Below are positions 34,015 through 42,392 of a stretch of DNA of 64,000 nucleotides, in pieces. Source of the stretch: Oscillospiraceae bacterium (GTDB lineage Bacteria; Bacillota; Clostridia; Oscillospirales; Oscillospiraceae); assembly GCA_009780435.1 (NCBI GenBank), contig WRAB01000004.1, positions 1-64,000 on the forward strand. The letters run 5' to 3'. Under the pieces are notes generated by a model. The model searched no databases and was not told where the DNA came from. It worked only from the letters and a program-made list of their open reading frames with translations. Made by a program: the position numbers and the translations under genes. Position 1 is the first letter of the stretch, and every line of letters begins with the position of its first letter.

Positions 34015-34708
34015 CTCGCAACCTCTCAATCACAGCACCCACGTTTTCGTCGTATTTCAGGGCCGCCCGGCTGACCAGGAGTTTCGTCTGGATGGGCATG
34101 GCCTCTTCAAATATGATCAGGCCGTTTTCCGTCAGTGCCCGCCCGGTCTCCACGATGTCGAAGATCACGTCTACGCCCGTGTGCTTGGGCATGATCTCCG
34201 AGGAGCCGTTGATGGTGATAATATCCACGATCATGTCTTTGGCTGCAAAATATCTGGATGCAATGTTAGGGTGCTGGGTGGCTACCTCCAACACTTTCTC
34301 GTGGTTGGTCTTACATTTTTCATAAAAATCCTGCCGCTCCGGAAGTCCTGCGACGCAGAAGCGGGTGGTGCCGCAGAGCACCAAGTCAGGGAGGAGATCA
34401 CTTTTGAAATTATCACCCCGCATGGAACTGTTGGCCGTCATACTGGACAGTTCGTACTCCCGGTAGCAATCAAAGGCGGCGATCCCCATATCTGCCCAGT
34501 TCTTATCCACGTACTGGGGGATGTCGGCGATGCGAACCAGGAGGAAGACCGCCGTCTCGTCGTCGGTCACAAACTCTAATTGCTTTCGCTGTTTTTTTGC
34601 GATCTCCTGCTCCAGCGCAGTAGAACTATACCCGGCCCGCTTGAACACCTCATAGGCCTTGCCCAATAGCCGCTGCCCCTTCGGTAGTGCGATTACAATT
34701 TTTCTCAT
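34001..34708 (-). CDS. hisG: ATP phosphoribosyltransferase, short form
   Basis: 235 residues from the ATG at 34708. An ATG four codons upstream touches the AGAGGATGG ribosome site, so the second ATG is preferred. First enzyme of histidine synthesis. Recognisable blocks are ALPKGQRLLGKAYEVFKRAG, ADIPQYVDKNWADMGI and the PRPP-site region GVDVIFDIVETGRALTENGL. No C-terminal ACT-like regulatory domain is present, so it is the short HisG that normally needs HisZ. hisZ is not in this operon, although it usually lies beside hisG. The start lies about 150 nt after an attenuator terminator. Confidence 0.92.
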   Translation of the reverse strand: MRKIVIALPKGQRLLGKAYEVFKRAGYSSTALEQEIAKKQRKQLEFVTDDETAVFLLVRIADIPQYVDKNWADMGIAAFDCYREYELSSMTANSSMRGDNFKSDLLPDLVLCGTTRFCVAGLPERQDFYEKCKTNHEKVLEVATQHPNIASRYFAAKDMIVDIITINGSSEIMPKHTGVDVIFDIVETGRALTENGLIIFEEAMPIQTKLLVSRAALKYDENVGAVIERLRDAIA

Positions 34709-34738
34709 AATTTTGTCCATCCTCTCTTAAAATATAGG

Positions 34739-34847
34739 ATTGAATTTGCGGGCGAACAGCCCGCCCGCCGGTTGGGAACCGGCGTCCAAGCATTTTGCCA
34801 CAGGCAAAATCTTGATACCGTCCCGGCTTTGCCGGGACGAGGAGATA
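34739..34847 (+). repeat. Four-hairpin structured element, copy 2
   Basis: Order on the + strand: hairpin GCGGGC/GCCCGC, hairpin CGCCGGTT-GGG-AACCGGCG, linker TCCAAGCA, hairpin TTTTGCC-ACA-GGCAAAA, linker TCTTGATACC, hairpin GTCCCGGC-TTT-GCCGGGAC, tail GAGGAGATA. It lies in the his leader between attenuator and hisG, oriented antisense to the his transcript. Compare 25036-25141. Confidence 0.6.
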
Positions 34848-34854
34848 ATATATA

Positions 34855-34891
34855 CAAAAATGCCCTATGCAAGCATGAATTTTGCATAGGG
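34855..34891 (-). terminator. his operon attenuator terminator
   Basis: Minus strand: CCCTATGCAA pairs with TTGCATAGGG, followed by CATTTTTG. It stands between the His-rich leader peptide and hisG. Its 5' arm can instead pair with a leader segment (TTTTGCA at 34934-34940 with TGCAAAA at 34880-34886). Confidence 0.8.
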
Positions 34892-34923
34892 TTCCAGATA
34901 ATTACGTCCGTTGGATCATATAA

Positions 34924-35025
34924 TTACAAGACTTGCAAAACCCGCTTATCGACATGCCGAATACAATGTGCATGATGGTGATGCACATCTGCATGGGCAT
35001 GGATAAACAGGCCAAAGCGCGTCAT
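34924..35025 (-). CDS. hisL: Histidine operon leader peptide
   Basis: 33-codon ORF with Shine-Dalgarno AGAGGAAAGG about 10 nt before ATG and TAA stop. It contains 8 His codons, at positions 9, 11, 15-18, 20 and 24; the core reads HAHADVHHHHAHCIRH. The His run sits in the loop of a hairpin (ATGTGCAT/ATGCACAT, 34966-34988). The next leader segment TTTTGCA, four codons before the stop, complements the attenuator's 5' arm. The arrangement matches ribosome-mediated attenuation as in enteric hisL: stalling on His codons frees TTTTGCA to form the antiterminator, while completing translation covers it and permits termination. The His content is direct observation; the mechanism is inferred. Confidence 0.8.
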   Translation of the reverse strand: MTRFGLFIHAHADVHHHHAHCIRHVDKRVLQVL

Positions 35026-35061
35026 TGTCAAATACCTTTCCTCTGGAGTATAATTGCATTT

Positions 35062-35090
35062 ATTGTGGCATACTTACTCCACATTGTCAA
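35062..35090 (-). promoter_or_regulatory. Probable his operon promoter
   Basis: Minus strand: TTGACA (35090-35085), 17-bp spacer, CACAAT (35067-35062); the leader peptide ATG is 37 nt downstream. An alternative -10, TATACT at 35052-35047, lacks a good -35. Confidence 0.55.
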
Positions 35091-35211
35091 TAGTCGGGTT
35101 TGGCCCGCGTGCAGGGGAGGCGTCTGTTTGTTGAGTTATACAGATTCCGCATACTAATTGCAACATATTTTTGGCAGTTTCATGGCTTTTCCGACGATAG
35201 AAAAATTTCAG

Positions 35212-35240
35212 TTGACGATATTCACTAAGTTTGGTAAAGT
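35212..35240 (+). promoter_or_regulatory. Promoter of HPr gene
   Basis: TTGACG, 17-bp spacer, TAAAGT, 70 nt before the HPr start. Confidence 0.55.
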
Positions 35241-35310
35241 AGATTTGTGTATAAGGTTCGATTTATAGTGGGGCATGCCCCGTGGGAATTGAAAGGGTGG
35301 ATAAATAAAA

Positions 35311-35586
35311 ATGGTGATGAAGAGTGCTGTAATGACCAATCAGGTTGGCCTACACGCCAGACCGGCTACCTTTTTTATTCAAAAGGCCAATGAGTTCAAG
35401 GCCAGCATTTGGATTGAACGGGAAGAGCGGAAAGTCAACGCCAAAAGTCTGTTGGGTGTTTTATCCCTCGGCGTGGTAAAAGGTGGCGAGATCACCGTCA
35501 TCGCCGACGGAGAAGATGAGAACGAGGCCGTTGACGCTCTGATCCATCTGATTGAGAGCAACTTTGGCGAGGGCGATGCAACTTAG
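35311..35586 (+). CDS. ptsH: HPr family phosphocarrier protein
   Basis: 91 residues. HPr carries phosphate from enzyme I to sugar-specific PTS components. His15 lies in QVGLHARPAT and the regulatory Ser46 in NAKSLLGVLSL, so both the PEP-dependent and the HPr-kinase sites are kept; this is HPr rather than Crh, which lacks His15. The gene stands alone, without ptsI nearby. The ribosome site (AAAGGGTGG) is about 11 nt upstream of the first ATG; a second ATG two codons later is possible. A terminator follows. Confidence 0.9.
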   Translation: MVMKSAVMTNQVGLHARPATFFIQKANEFKASIWIEREERKVNAKSLLGVLSLGVVKGGEITVIADGEDENEAVDALIHLIESNFGEGDAT

Positions 35587-35603
35587 TTATTTGTTTGAAA
35601 CCG

Positions 35604-35637
35604 AGGCTGACGCAAACTGTGTGTCAGCCTTATTTTA
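35604..35637 (+). terminator. Terminator after HPr gene
   Basis: AGGCTGACGCA pairs with TGTGTCAGCCT (one G-T pair) and is followed by TATTTT. Confidence 0.8.
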
Positions 35638-35669
35638 ATCTCCTCGGCGAGGCAAGGGAGGACGGGTAC

Positions 35670-37520
35670 ATGCTCGCATTATATAAAAAAGCAATGGACC
35701 TCCCCCAGAAGCCGGGGATTTATCAGATGTTGGACGCAGATGGCGAACCCATCTATGTGGGGAAGGCCAAGAGTTTAAAAGCCCGGGTCAGCAGCTACTT
35801 TACCGGCAGTCACGACTACAAGACCACGGTCATGCTCTCAAAAGTGGCAGATTTCGCCGTCATTGTCTGCGCCAGTGAGTTTGAGGCCCTGGTATTGGAG
35901 TGTTCGCTGATTAAGCAGCTCTCACCTCGGTATAATATCCTCTTAAAAGACGACAAGGGCTATCCCTTTATCCGTTTAGACTTAAATCACGCCTATCCCC
36001 GGTTTACTATCGCGGCAAAGCGATCCGATGATGGGGCTATGTATTTTGGGCCATACGGCAAACGGGGTGTCACTCGAGACGCCATCAACGCCGTGAGCCA
36101 CGCTATGCTCCTGCCTACTTGTAGCCGGAAATTTCCCCAGGATATCGGCAGAGAGCGGCCCTGTCTCAGCCACCACATGGGCCAGTGTCTGGCCTATTGC
36201 CAAGCAGATACGCCAAAGGTCGAATACGACCGGGCCATCTCCCAGGCCATCCAGGTCTTGGAGGGAAAAGGGGCCGATCTGTCCGACGCCCTCCGGCAGG
36301 AGATGGAAGAGGCGGCGGAGGCGATGCGCTTTGAACTGGCCGCCGGCCTCCGGGATCGGATCCGGGCGTTGGAGCGTTTGAACACACGCCAAAGCGTGGT
36401 CTCCGGCGCCATGGCTGATACAGATGTGGTTGGCTATTATCGAGGGGCCGCCAAGAGCGCTTTTGTGGTGTTGCACTATATTGCAGGGCGATTGGTGGAC
36501 AAAGATTATGAGCTGATTGAAAATCCTCTGGAGGACACGGCAGAGGCGGTCTCTGCACTTGTCAAGCAATATTATCTCCGCCGGGAGGTCTACCCCCAGA
36601 CCGTATATCTGCCCTGCAAATTAGAGGATATCGCGCCTTTGGAGGCCTTGTTTAGCCAAAAGGCGGGTCGGAAAGTCCATCTGGCGGTACCGCAACGGGG
36701 TGATAAAGTACAATTGATCGAAGTTGCCGCAGAAAACGCCAAGCTAGAGGCCGAGCGGGCCAGTAGCAGAGAGGAGAAAGTCCGGGGGACCCTCCGATGG
36801 CTGGAGAATGCCCTGGGGCTATCTAAGCCGCCCATGCGGATAGAGGCCGTCGATATCTCCAACTTGGGCGCAACCGACATTGTGGCCTCTTTGACCGTGT
36901 TTACCAACGGGCGGCCCCTAAAGAAAGATTACCGGAAGTTCAAAATCAAAACACTGGACGGCCAGGACGACTATAACAGCATGAGAGAGGTCCTAACCCG
37001 CCGATTCCGCCGCTATCTGGAGGGGGATGCATCATTTAACCAACTGCCTGATTTGCTCTTAGTCGACGGGGGAGTCACCCACGCATCCATGGCGGCGGGG
37101 GTAATCGAATCCATGGGACTTACCGTACCCGTCTTCGGCATGGTCAAGGACGCAAAACACAAGACGAGAGGGCTGATTTCGCCTACGGGACAGGAAATCG
37201 GCATGGAGGCGGTGCCCCAGGTCTTCGCCTTTATCAGCACCATCCAAGAAGAGACCCACCGGTTTGCCATCACCTATCAGCGGAGTCTGCGGACAAAGAC
37301 TTACGGTTCCGCTCTGGACGATATCCCCGGCGTGGGGGAGGCGAGGCGGCGTGCACTGCTGCGCCACTTTAAGACCGTAAAACGCATCCGGAGCGCCACG
37401 GCAGAGGAGTTGACCCAAGTCGTCCCAAAATCCACAGCCCAGGCGATTATACGTCACTTTACAGAGAGTAGGGAGGTCCCATGCGAATCATCTCAGGAAC
37501 AGCCAGAGGACGCAAGCTAA
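35670..37520 (+). CDS. uvrC: UvrABC system protein C (excinuclease)
   Basis: 616 residues from the ATG at 35670 (GGGAGGA 8 nt upstream). Makes both incisions in nucleotide excision repair. N-terminal GIY-YIG nuclease (GIYQMLDADGEPIYVGKA), a UVR motif for UvrB contact (about 200-235, ALRQEMEEAAEAMRFELAAG), an RNase H-like C-terminal nuclease (IEAVDISNLGATDIVASLTV, LLLVDGGVTHA), and a terminal helix-hairpin-helix (LDDIPGVGEARRRALLRHF). Normal length. The 3' end overlaps rsmD by 40 nt. Confidence 0.97.
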   Translation: MLALYKKAMDLPQKPGIYQMLDADGEPIYVGKAKSLKARVSSYFTGSHDYKTTVMLSKVADFAVIVCASEFEALVLECSLIKQLSPRYNILLKDDKGYPFIRLDLNHAYPRFTIAAKRSDDGAMYFGPYGKRGVTRDAINAVSHAMLLPTCSRKFPQDIGRERPCLSHHMGQCLAYCQADTPKVEYDRAISQAIQVLEGKGADLSDALRQEMEEAAEAMRFELAAGLRDRIRALERLNTRQSVVSGAMADTDVVGYYRGAAKSAFVVLHYIAGRLVDKDYELIENPLEDTAEAVSALVKQYYLRREVYPQTVYLPCKLEDIAPLEALFSQKAGRKVHLAVPQRGDKVQLIEVAAENAKLEAERASSREEKVRGTLRWLENALGLSKPPMRIEAVDISNLGATDIVASLTVFTNGRPLKKDYRKFKIKTLDGQDDYNSMREVLTRRFRRYLEGDASFNQLPDLLLVDGGVTHASMAAGVIESMGLTVPVFGMVKDAKHKTRGLISPTGQEIGMEAVPQVFAFISTIQEETHRFAITYQRSLRTKTYGSALDDIPGVGEARRRALLRHFKTVKRIRSATAEELTQVVPKSTAQAIIRHFTESREVPCESSQEQPEDAS

Positions 37521-38023
37521 AAGAACCGGACGGATTGAAAATCCGCCCCACAACGGATCGGGTCAAAGAGGCATTATTCAACGTGATCCAGTTTGATATC
37601 CCAGGCCGACGGGTTTTGGACCTCTTCGCCGGTTCCGGCCAGTTGGGGATTGAATGCTTGAGTCGGGGCGCTATATCCTGCGATTTTGTAGATACCTCTC
37701 TGGCGGCTGTCCAGTTGGTGCGGGAGAATTTGAAGCGTACAGAGCTTCCGGATGGCGAGGTCTATCAGAATGACGCCATATCTTTTCTCCAGCGGGGGGG
37801 ACAGTATGATCTGGTGCTTTTGGACCCGCCTTATGATTTGAAACAATTAGATGATATTTTACGAAAAATTGTACAGATTGACATATTAAATAAAAATGGT
37901 ATAATAGTGTGCGAAACAAATACGGATCGCGTTCTGCCCCAGTTGGAGCCGCCTTATGGGTTGACACGGGAGTACCGATACGGGAAAGTGAAACTCTCCC
38001 TTTTCACTCGGAAGGCGGATTGA
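37481..38023 (+). CDS. rsmD: 16S rRNA (guanine-966-N2)-methyltransferase RsmD
   Basis: 180 residues. Begins MRIISGTARGRKLKEPDGLK, has the SAM motif VLDLFAGSGQLGIE and the catalytic DPPY in LVLLDPPYD. The start overlaps the uvrC end by 40 nt; a GGGAGG lies upstream. The order rsmD-coaD is the usual one in Firmicutes. Confidence 0.96.
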   Translation: MRIISGTARGRKLKEPDGLKIRPTTDRVKEALFNVIQFDIPGRRVLDLFAGSGQLGIECLSRGAISCDFVDTSLAAVQLVRENLKRTELPDGEVYQNDAISFLQRGGQYDLVLLDPPYDLKQLDDILRKIVQIDILNKNGIIVCETNTDRVLPQLEPPYGLTREYRYGKVKLSLFTRKAD

Positions 38024-38061
38024 TGCGATATAAATATGCGTGAGAGGAAGCCCGGTCTGAT

Positions 38062-38547
38062 ATGAAAATCGCTGTCTATCCCGGAAGCTTTGATCCCATC
38101 ACCTTGGGTCATTTGGACATTGTCCAGCGGGCCGCGGCCATCGTGGACAAGTTGATTATCTGCGTCATGGTCAATGCGGAAAAAGCGCCCCTGTTTGATC
38201 TCACAGATCGGATGCGCTTGGTTGAACGGGCCACGGCAAAGTTTGATAACGTGGTGACAGATACCTCAGATTTACTCTTAGCGGAATACGCTCGACAGGT
38301 GGACGCCAATGTGATCGTCAAGGGACTCCGGGCCATGAGTGACTATGAGAAAGAATGTCAGATGGCCCTGATTAATAAGAAAATAAATCCCGATCTAGAT
38401 ACATTTTTTCTGGCGGCCAGCGAAAAATATACGTACTTGAGCTCCTCCATTGTCAAAGAGATGGCCCGGTACGGGGTCGATTTGGCGGAGTTTGTCCCAC
38501 AGGAGATTATCGCCGATATCACAAAAAAGACAGCCCACAGGAGGTAA
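38062..38547 (+). CDS. coaD: Phosphopantetheine adenylyltransferase
   Basis: 161 residues. Fourth step of coenzyme A synthesis (4'-phosphopantetheine + ATP to dephospho-CoA). Nucleotidyltransferase signature YPGSFDPITLGHLDIV, then KGLRAMSDYEKECQMALINK and the SSSIVKEMA loop. Normal length. Confidence 0.97.
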   Translation: MKIAVYPGSFDPITLGHLDIVQRAAAIVDKLIICVMVNAEKAPLFDLTDRMRLVERATAKFDNVVTDTSDLLLAEYARQVDANVIVKGLRAMSDYEKECQMALINKKINPDLDTFFLAASEKYTYLSSSIVKEMARYGVDLAEFVPQEIIADITKKTAHRR

Positions 38548-38553
38548 AGGGAT

Positions 38554-39072
38554 ATGCAGCAAAACGGAGTTATGGAACTGGTCAATACAATGTACGATAT
38601 CGTCAGAGATGCCTATGGCGTCCCTCTCGGTAATCAACGGTGCGTTATCGAACGGGATAACTTTTTAGACCTCTTAGACGAACTGAAAGCGCAACTCCCA
38701 GGTGAAATCGAGGAGAGCAGGAAACTGATTGCCGCCCGGCAGGAGTATATTGCCGGGGCCAAGCGGGAAGCGGAGAGTATCCGTCGTGTAGCCGAAGAGC
38801 ACGCCCGCCAGCGGGTAGACGAGCAGGAGATTATCCGGCAAGCCAAGCAGATGGCAGGGGAAATTGTGAGCAAAGCGGAAGGCAAAACCGCTGAACTCAA
38901 AAAAATGGCTAACATGTATGCTGATGACACCTTAAATCGCACGGAAGAGGCCATCACCGCTGCACTGGACGAAATCCGCAACTCCCGGGCCAGATTCCGC
39001 TCCGTCGCGGGGACGCAGATGCGCGAACAACGTCAAGCGCCGCTGACCCCGGACGACGAAGAACTCCTGTAA
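38554..39072 (+). CDS. Coiled-coil protein (ATPase/DivIVA-like, function unknown)
   Basis: 172 residues, starting 6 nt after coaD and probably co-transcribed. An N-terminal block ([37 protein letters not shown]) is followed by a long coiled coil (about 50-150) with many Glu/Arg/Ala, resembling proteins annotated as ATPase subunit or DivIVA-like in Clostridia. The position next to coaD is conserved among relatives as far as I recall. No catalytic motif; a cytoplasmic scaffold role is a guess. Confidence 0.6.
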   Translation: MQQNGVMELVNTMYDIVRDAYGVPLGNQRCVIERDNFLDLLDELKAQLPGEIEESRKLIAARQEYIAGAKREAESIRRVAEEHARQRVDEQEIIRQAKQMAGEIVSKAEGKTAELKKMANMYADDTLNRTEEAITAALDEIRNSRARFRSVAGTQMREQRQAPLTPDDEELL

Positions 39073-39082
39073 TAGTTTTTAT

Positions 39083-39109
39083 GTTTTCCCCGCCACAGGC
39101 GGGGAAAAC
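39083..39109. repeat. Perfect 12-bp palindrome (CCCCGCC-ACA-GGCGGGG)
   Basis: GTTTTCCCCGCC/GGCGGGGAAAAC around ACA, between the coiled-coil gene and fhs. Same family as 11022-11048. Confidence 0.65.
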
Positions 39110-39137
39110 GCAGTTATATAAGAAAAAGGTGAATGGT

Positions 39138-40814
39138 ATGGCTATTAAATCCGATATCGAAATTGCCCAGGCAACCCCTATGCAGCACATCCGTGACATT
39201 GCGGCGGATGCGGGAATTAATGAGAAGTATGTGGAGCAATACGGCAATTATAAGGCGAAGATAGACTACTCCTATCTCACCGATAACGCGAACCAGCCAG
39301 ATGGTAAACTGATTCTGGTGACGGCGATTAATCCAACCCCGGCGGGGGAGGGGAAGACCACGACTACAGTGGGTCTGTCCGATGCCCTGCGCAGGATTGG
39401 GAAGAAGCCTATTGTAGCGCTGAGGGAGCCGTCTCTCGGACCGGTTTTCGGTGTCAAAGGCGGGGCCACGGGGGGCGGATATGCCCAGGTGGTCCCTATG
39501 GAGGATATTAACCTACATTTCACCGGGGATTTCCACGCCATCAGTGCGGCCAATAACCTCTTAGCGGCCATGTTGGATAACCACATCCACCAGGGCAACG
39601 CCCTGGGGATCGACACCCGGAAAGTCACTTGGCGGCGGGCTGTCGATATGAACGATCGCCAGCTCCGATTCATCACGGACGGTCTCGGCGGTAAGGCAAA
39701 CGGCGTCCCCCGGGAGGACGGATTCGATATTACCGTTGCATCTGAGGTCATGGCTGTCCTCTGTCTGGCCGGGGATATTGATGACCTCAAAGCCCGCCTT
39801 GGCCGGATGATTGTGGCCTATACGTTTGATGATAAACCCGTCACAGCGGCGGATATTAGAGCCCAGGGCGCCATGGCGGCCCTGTTGAAAGACGCCCTCA
39901 AGCCTAATCTGGTGCAGACCTTGGAACATACGCCGGCCATCCTTCACGGGGGGCCGTTTGCCAACATCGCCCACGGCTGCAATTCCGTGACGGCGACAAA
40001 GATGGCATTGAAATTAGGCGACTACGCCGTCACAGAGGCCGGGTTCGGCGCGGATCTGGGGGCGGAGAAGTTCTTGGATATCAAATGCCGCACGGCTGGG
40101 CTGATACCGGACGCCGTGGTAATCGTGGCTACGGTTCGCGCCCTAAAACACCACGGCGGCGCGGCGCGTGCGGCGCTGTGCACCCCCGATTTAGAGGCGC
40201 TAGAGAGGGGGTTGCCCAATCTGCTCCGCCATGTGGAGAATATCACCCAGGTATTCGGTCTGCCCGCCGTTGTGGCCATCAACCGCTTTCCTACGGATGC
40301 GGAGGCAGAGCTTCAACTCATCGAGGATCGGTGTCGCGCTCTGGACGTCAACGTGGCGCTCAGTGAGGTCTGGGGAAGGGGTGGCGCCGGCGGCGAGGCC
40401 CTGGCCCGGGAAGTAGTACGCCTCTGCGAGATGGGTAGTAAACTGACCTATGCCTATGATGTAAATCTGCCGATTGAGAAAAAAATAGAAGCCATTGTCC
40501 GTAACGTCTATCGGGGCGATGGCGTGATCCTGACCCCCGCCGCCAAAAAACAGGCGGAACAACTGACGGCCCTGGGATTCGGTGATCTCCCCATCTGTAT
40601 GGCCAAAACCCAGTCCAGCTTCTCAGACGACCCGGCCCTGCGCTGTGCGCCTGAGGGATTTACCGTCACTGTGCGTGGCCTCAAAGTATCGGCTGGGGCA
40701 GGATTCATCGTGGCCCTCACCGGGGATATTATGACCATGCCGGGGCTACCGAAAGTTCCCAGCGCCGAGAAGATCGACGTGGACAACACGGGGAAAATTC
40801 AGGGGCTGTTTTAA
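39138..40814 (+). CDS. fhs: Formate-tetrahydrofolate ligase
   Basis: 558 residues from the ATG at 39138 (AAGGTG upstream). ATP-dependent formation of 10-formyl-THF; central to one-carbon metabolism and to the Wood-Ljungdahl methyl branch in anaerobes. The P-loop [16 protein letters not shown] lies at 65-80, followed by the family blocks [19 protein letters not shown] and [19 protein letters not shown]. Normal length, ends in TGKIQGLF. Monocistronic by its terminator. Confidence 0.97.
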   Translation: MAIKSDIEIAQATPMQHIRDIAADAGINEKYVEQYGNYKAKIDYSYLTDNANQPDGKLILVTAINPTPAGEGKTTTTVGLSDALRRIGKKPIVALREPSLGPVFGVKGGATGGGYAQVVPMEDINLHFTGDFHAISAANNLLAAMLDNHIHQGNALGIDTRKVTWRRAVDMNDRQLRFITDGLGGKANGVPREDGFDITVASEVMAVLCLAGDIDDLKARLGRMIVAYTFDDKPVTAADIRAQGAMAALLKDALKPNLVQTLEHTPAILHGGPFANIAHGCNSVTATKMALKLGDYAVTEAGFGADLGAEKFLDIKCRTAGLIPDAVVIVATVRALKHHGGAARAALCTPDLEALERGLPNLLRHVENITQVFGLPAVVAINRFPTDAEAELQLIEDRCRALDVNVALSEVWGRGGAGGEALAREVVRLCEMGSKLTYAYDVNLPIEKKIEAIVRNVYRGDGVILTPAAKKQAEQLTALGFGDLPICMAKTQSSFSDDPALRCAPEGFTVTVRGLKVSAGAGFIVALTGDIMTMPGLPKVPSAEKIDVDNTGKIQGLF

Positions 40815-40839
40815 CAGCGCTTCTTTTCTAAACGTAAAA

Positions 40840-40877
40840 AATGGGCTGACGCAGAGTTTGTACTGCGTCAGCCCATT
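40840..40877 (+). terminator. Terminator after fhs
   Basis: AATGGGCTGACGCAG pairs perfectly with CTGCGTCAGCCCATT. The same core stem (GGCTGACGCA) appears in the HPr terminator. Confidence 0.85.
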
Positions 40878-40985
40878 GTAAATTTTGCTTACGACCTCTC
40901 GTCCGGCTCATCCTCATCTTCCTGTGGGGAATCGTTCAATCTTTCGTATCTGTTTCGGGAGCTTTTCTGTTTGCAAAAACCACTT

Positions 40986-42128
40986 TTACGGCATATGCAT
41001 GAGCTGAATGAGATTCACGCGTTCTGTGTGGCTGTCAATGTTGAAGAAGAGATTCGGGCCGTAAAACACCGCTCCTCCCAGCCAGTAGACATAGGATAGC
41101 CCATCCGAGACCGTAGGCGCCCCAAGCGTCGCCCGTATATCGCCCGATGTAGACCGGTTGTTTAATCCCTCGTAGTGAAACCGTTCGCTGTTGGGGTGTC
41201 TGTAATCAATCATAATATTTGAAATTCTGCCGTTTTGATCCACGCCAATCCGCACCCCGGACGAGAAACTGAACAGATCCCAATATTCAGAGGGCGGCGT
41301 AGCGACGATATCCCCAAAGATGTACCAGAAGTCCAGCCGTACCGTATGAAACTCCCGATCTAAAAGGTGTGCAATATTCACGCTCTCCGGCAGCGGTGGC
41401 GGCGGCGCATCGGCATCTCCGCCCATGAATCGTGTCAGCATGGTAGCGGCCTCGGCCCGTATTGTGGAATCTGTGGGCGCGATGATATTGCCGTCTCTGC
41501 CTCTGATGATGCCGTGGTAATTTGCCCAGGTCAACGCCTCATATGCCCAGGGGGCGATTGCACTTCTATCTACAAATATGCTCCACTGTGGGCCTTGATG
41601 TGCCGTGTCATCCATATCCGTGAGGAGTGCCACATAGCGGTGGAGCATGGTGGCAAACTCCTGTCTTGTCACGGCGTCATCCGGCGCAAAGAGGCCACCC
41701 GGCCTTCCCTCTGTAATGCCGTTTGTGTATGCCCAGGAGACATAAGGGGTATACCACTCATCCGCCGCAACGTCGTGGAAGGGGGTGTCTCGCGGGTCGG
41801 TTGCATTGGCAAGTCGCCCGTGGTGGATACGAAATAGCGTTGTAGCTACCATGGAGCGGCTAAAGCTGTCGTGAGGTGCAAAGGTTATGTTTGAGGTTCC
41901 TCTCATAATGTCATGGGTGCTTACAAAGTACACCGCTGTAAAAAACCAATCATTCCGCGCCACGTCAAAAAAGGGGCGGGAACGCAAGATCTCTCCTGCG
42001 ACGCTTGTTTCTTCCGCACCCGTGTACTCGAATGTCGCATACTCCGCAGCAAAAGCGCCGCCGGGAAATGCGCTTAAAATAAGACAGAGTATTAGTAGGG
42101 CACAAATCCTTTTTTTGAATGTTTCCAT
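40986..42128 (-). CDS. Secreted SLH-domain protein with C-terminal globular domain
   Basis: 380 residues from the ATG at 42128 (AAGGAG 10 nt upstream). The signal peptide ends GGAFAAEY. Three SLH units come first here (from FFDVARNDWFFTAVYF, FHDVAADEWYTPYVSW and FVDRSAIAPWAYEALTW), then a Pro-rich linker (DADAPPPPLPES) and a domain of about 120 residues of unknown function with VRIGVDQNGRISNIMIDYRH. The SLH domains are therefore N-terminal, unlike the other SLH proteins in this window, where they are C-terminal. Likely cell-wall-anchored. Confidence 0.82.
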   Translation of the reverse strand: METFKKRICALLILCLILSAFPGGAFAAEYATFEYTGAEETSVAGEILRSRPFFDVARNDWFFTAVYFVSTHDIMRGTSNITFAPHDSFSRSMVATTLFRIHHGRLANATDPRDTPFHDVAADEWYTPYVSWAYTNGITEGRPGGLFAPDDAVTRQEFATMLHRYVALLTDMDDTAHQGPQWSIFVDRSAIAPWAYEALTWANYHGIIRGRDGNIIAPTDSTIRAEAATMLTRFMGGDADAPPPPLPESVNIAHLLDREFHTVRLDFWYIFGDIVATPPSEYWDLFSFSSGVRIGVDQNGRISNIMIDYRHPNSERFHYEGLNNRSTSGDIRATLGAPTVSDGLSYVYWLGGAVFYGPNLFFNIDSHTERVNLIQLMHMP

Positions 42129-42277
42129 ATGTGTTTCACTCCTTTTTGTAACATATTTCGCAATAGTTCGTTGCCATGTTACCATAAATCGCTCCAAACT
42201 TCAACTCGATCAGCCCATGCAAATGCTAAGATTTGTCAAACATGCCCGGTTTGTGGCAGATGTGGGCAGCGTTCTAC

Positions 42278-42366
42278 ACGGGCGCACAATGTGCGCCCGG
42301 GGGTTAGAAACATACCGCATATGAGTTTGTTGCGGTGGCGGTTGACGGGCGCACAATGTGCGCCCC
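42278..42366. repeat. Two copies of GGGCGCACAATGTGCGCCC palindrome
   Basis: Copies at about 42280-42300 and 42347-42366; the second, read on the minus strand, begins CCGTAGGGGCGCAC and so joins the GTAGGGG family. They lie 3' of the mgtC-like gene and may help terminate it. The rest of the 42129-42392 gap shows only a weak TTGAAG-17-TAACAT promoter for the SLH gene. Confidence 0.55.
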
Positions 42367-42392
42367 TACGGCGCAAACAGCGTATTATCGCA

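Noticed and set aside
25036..34847. CRISPR array built from the four-hairpin repeat
   Set aside because: Only two copies about 10 kb apart, no spacers, no cas genes.
34709..35090. T-box riboswitch for the his operon
   Set aside because: No AGGGTGGNACCGCG core or specifier-loop architecture found; the His-codon leader explains the terminator better.
40880..40985. Possible short minus-strand coding tail ending ERS-stop
   Set aside because: No start codon and blocked by an upstream in-frame stop; probably chance.
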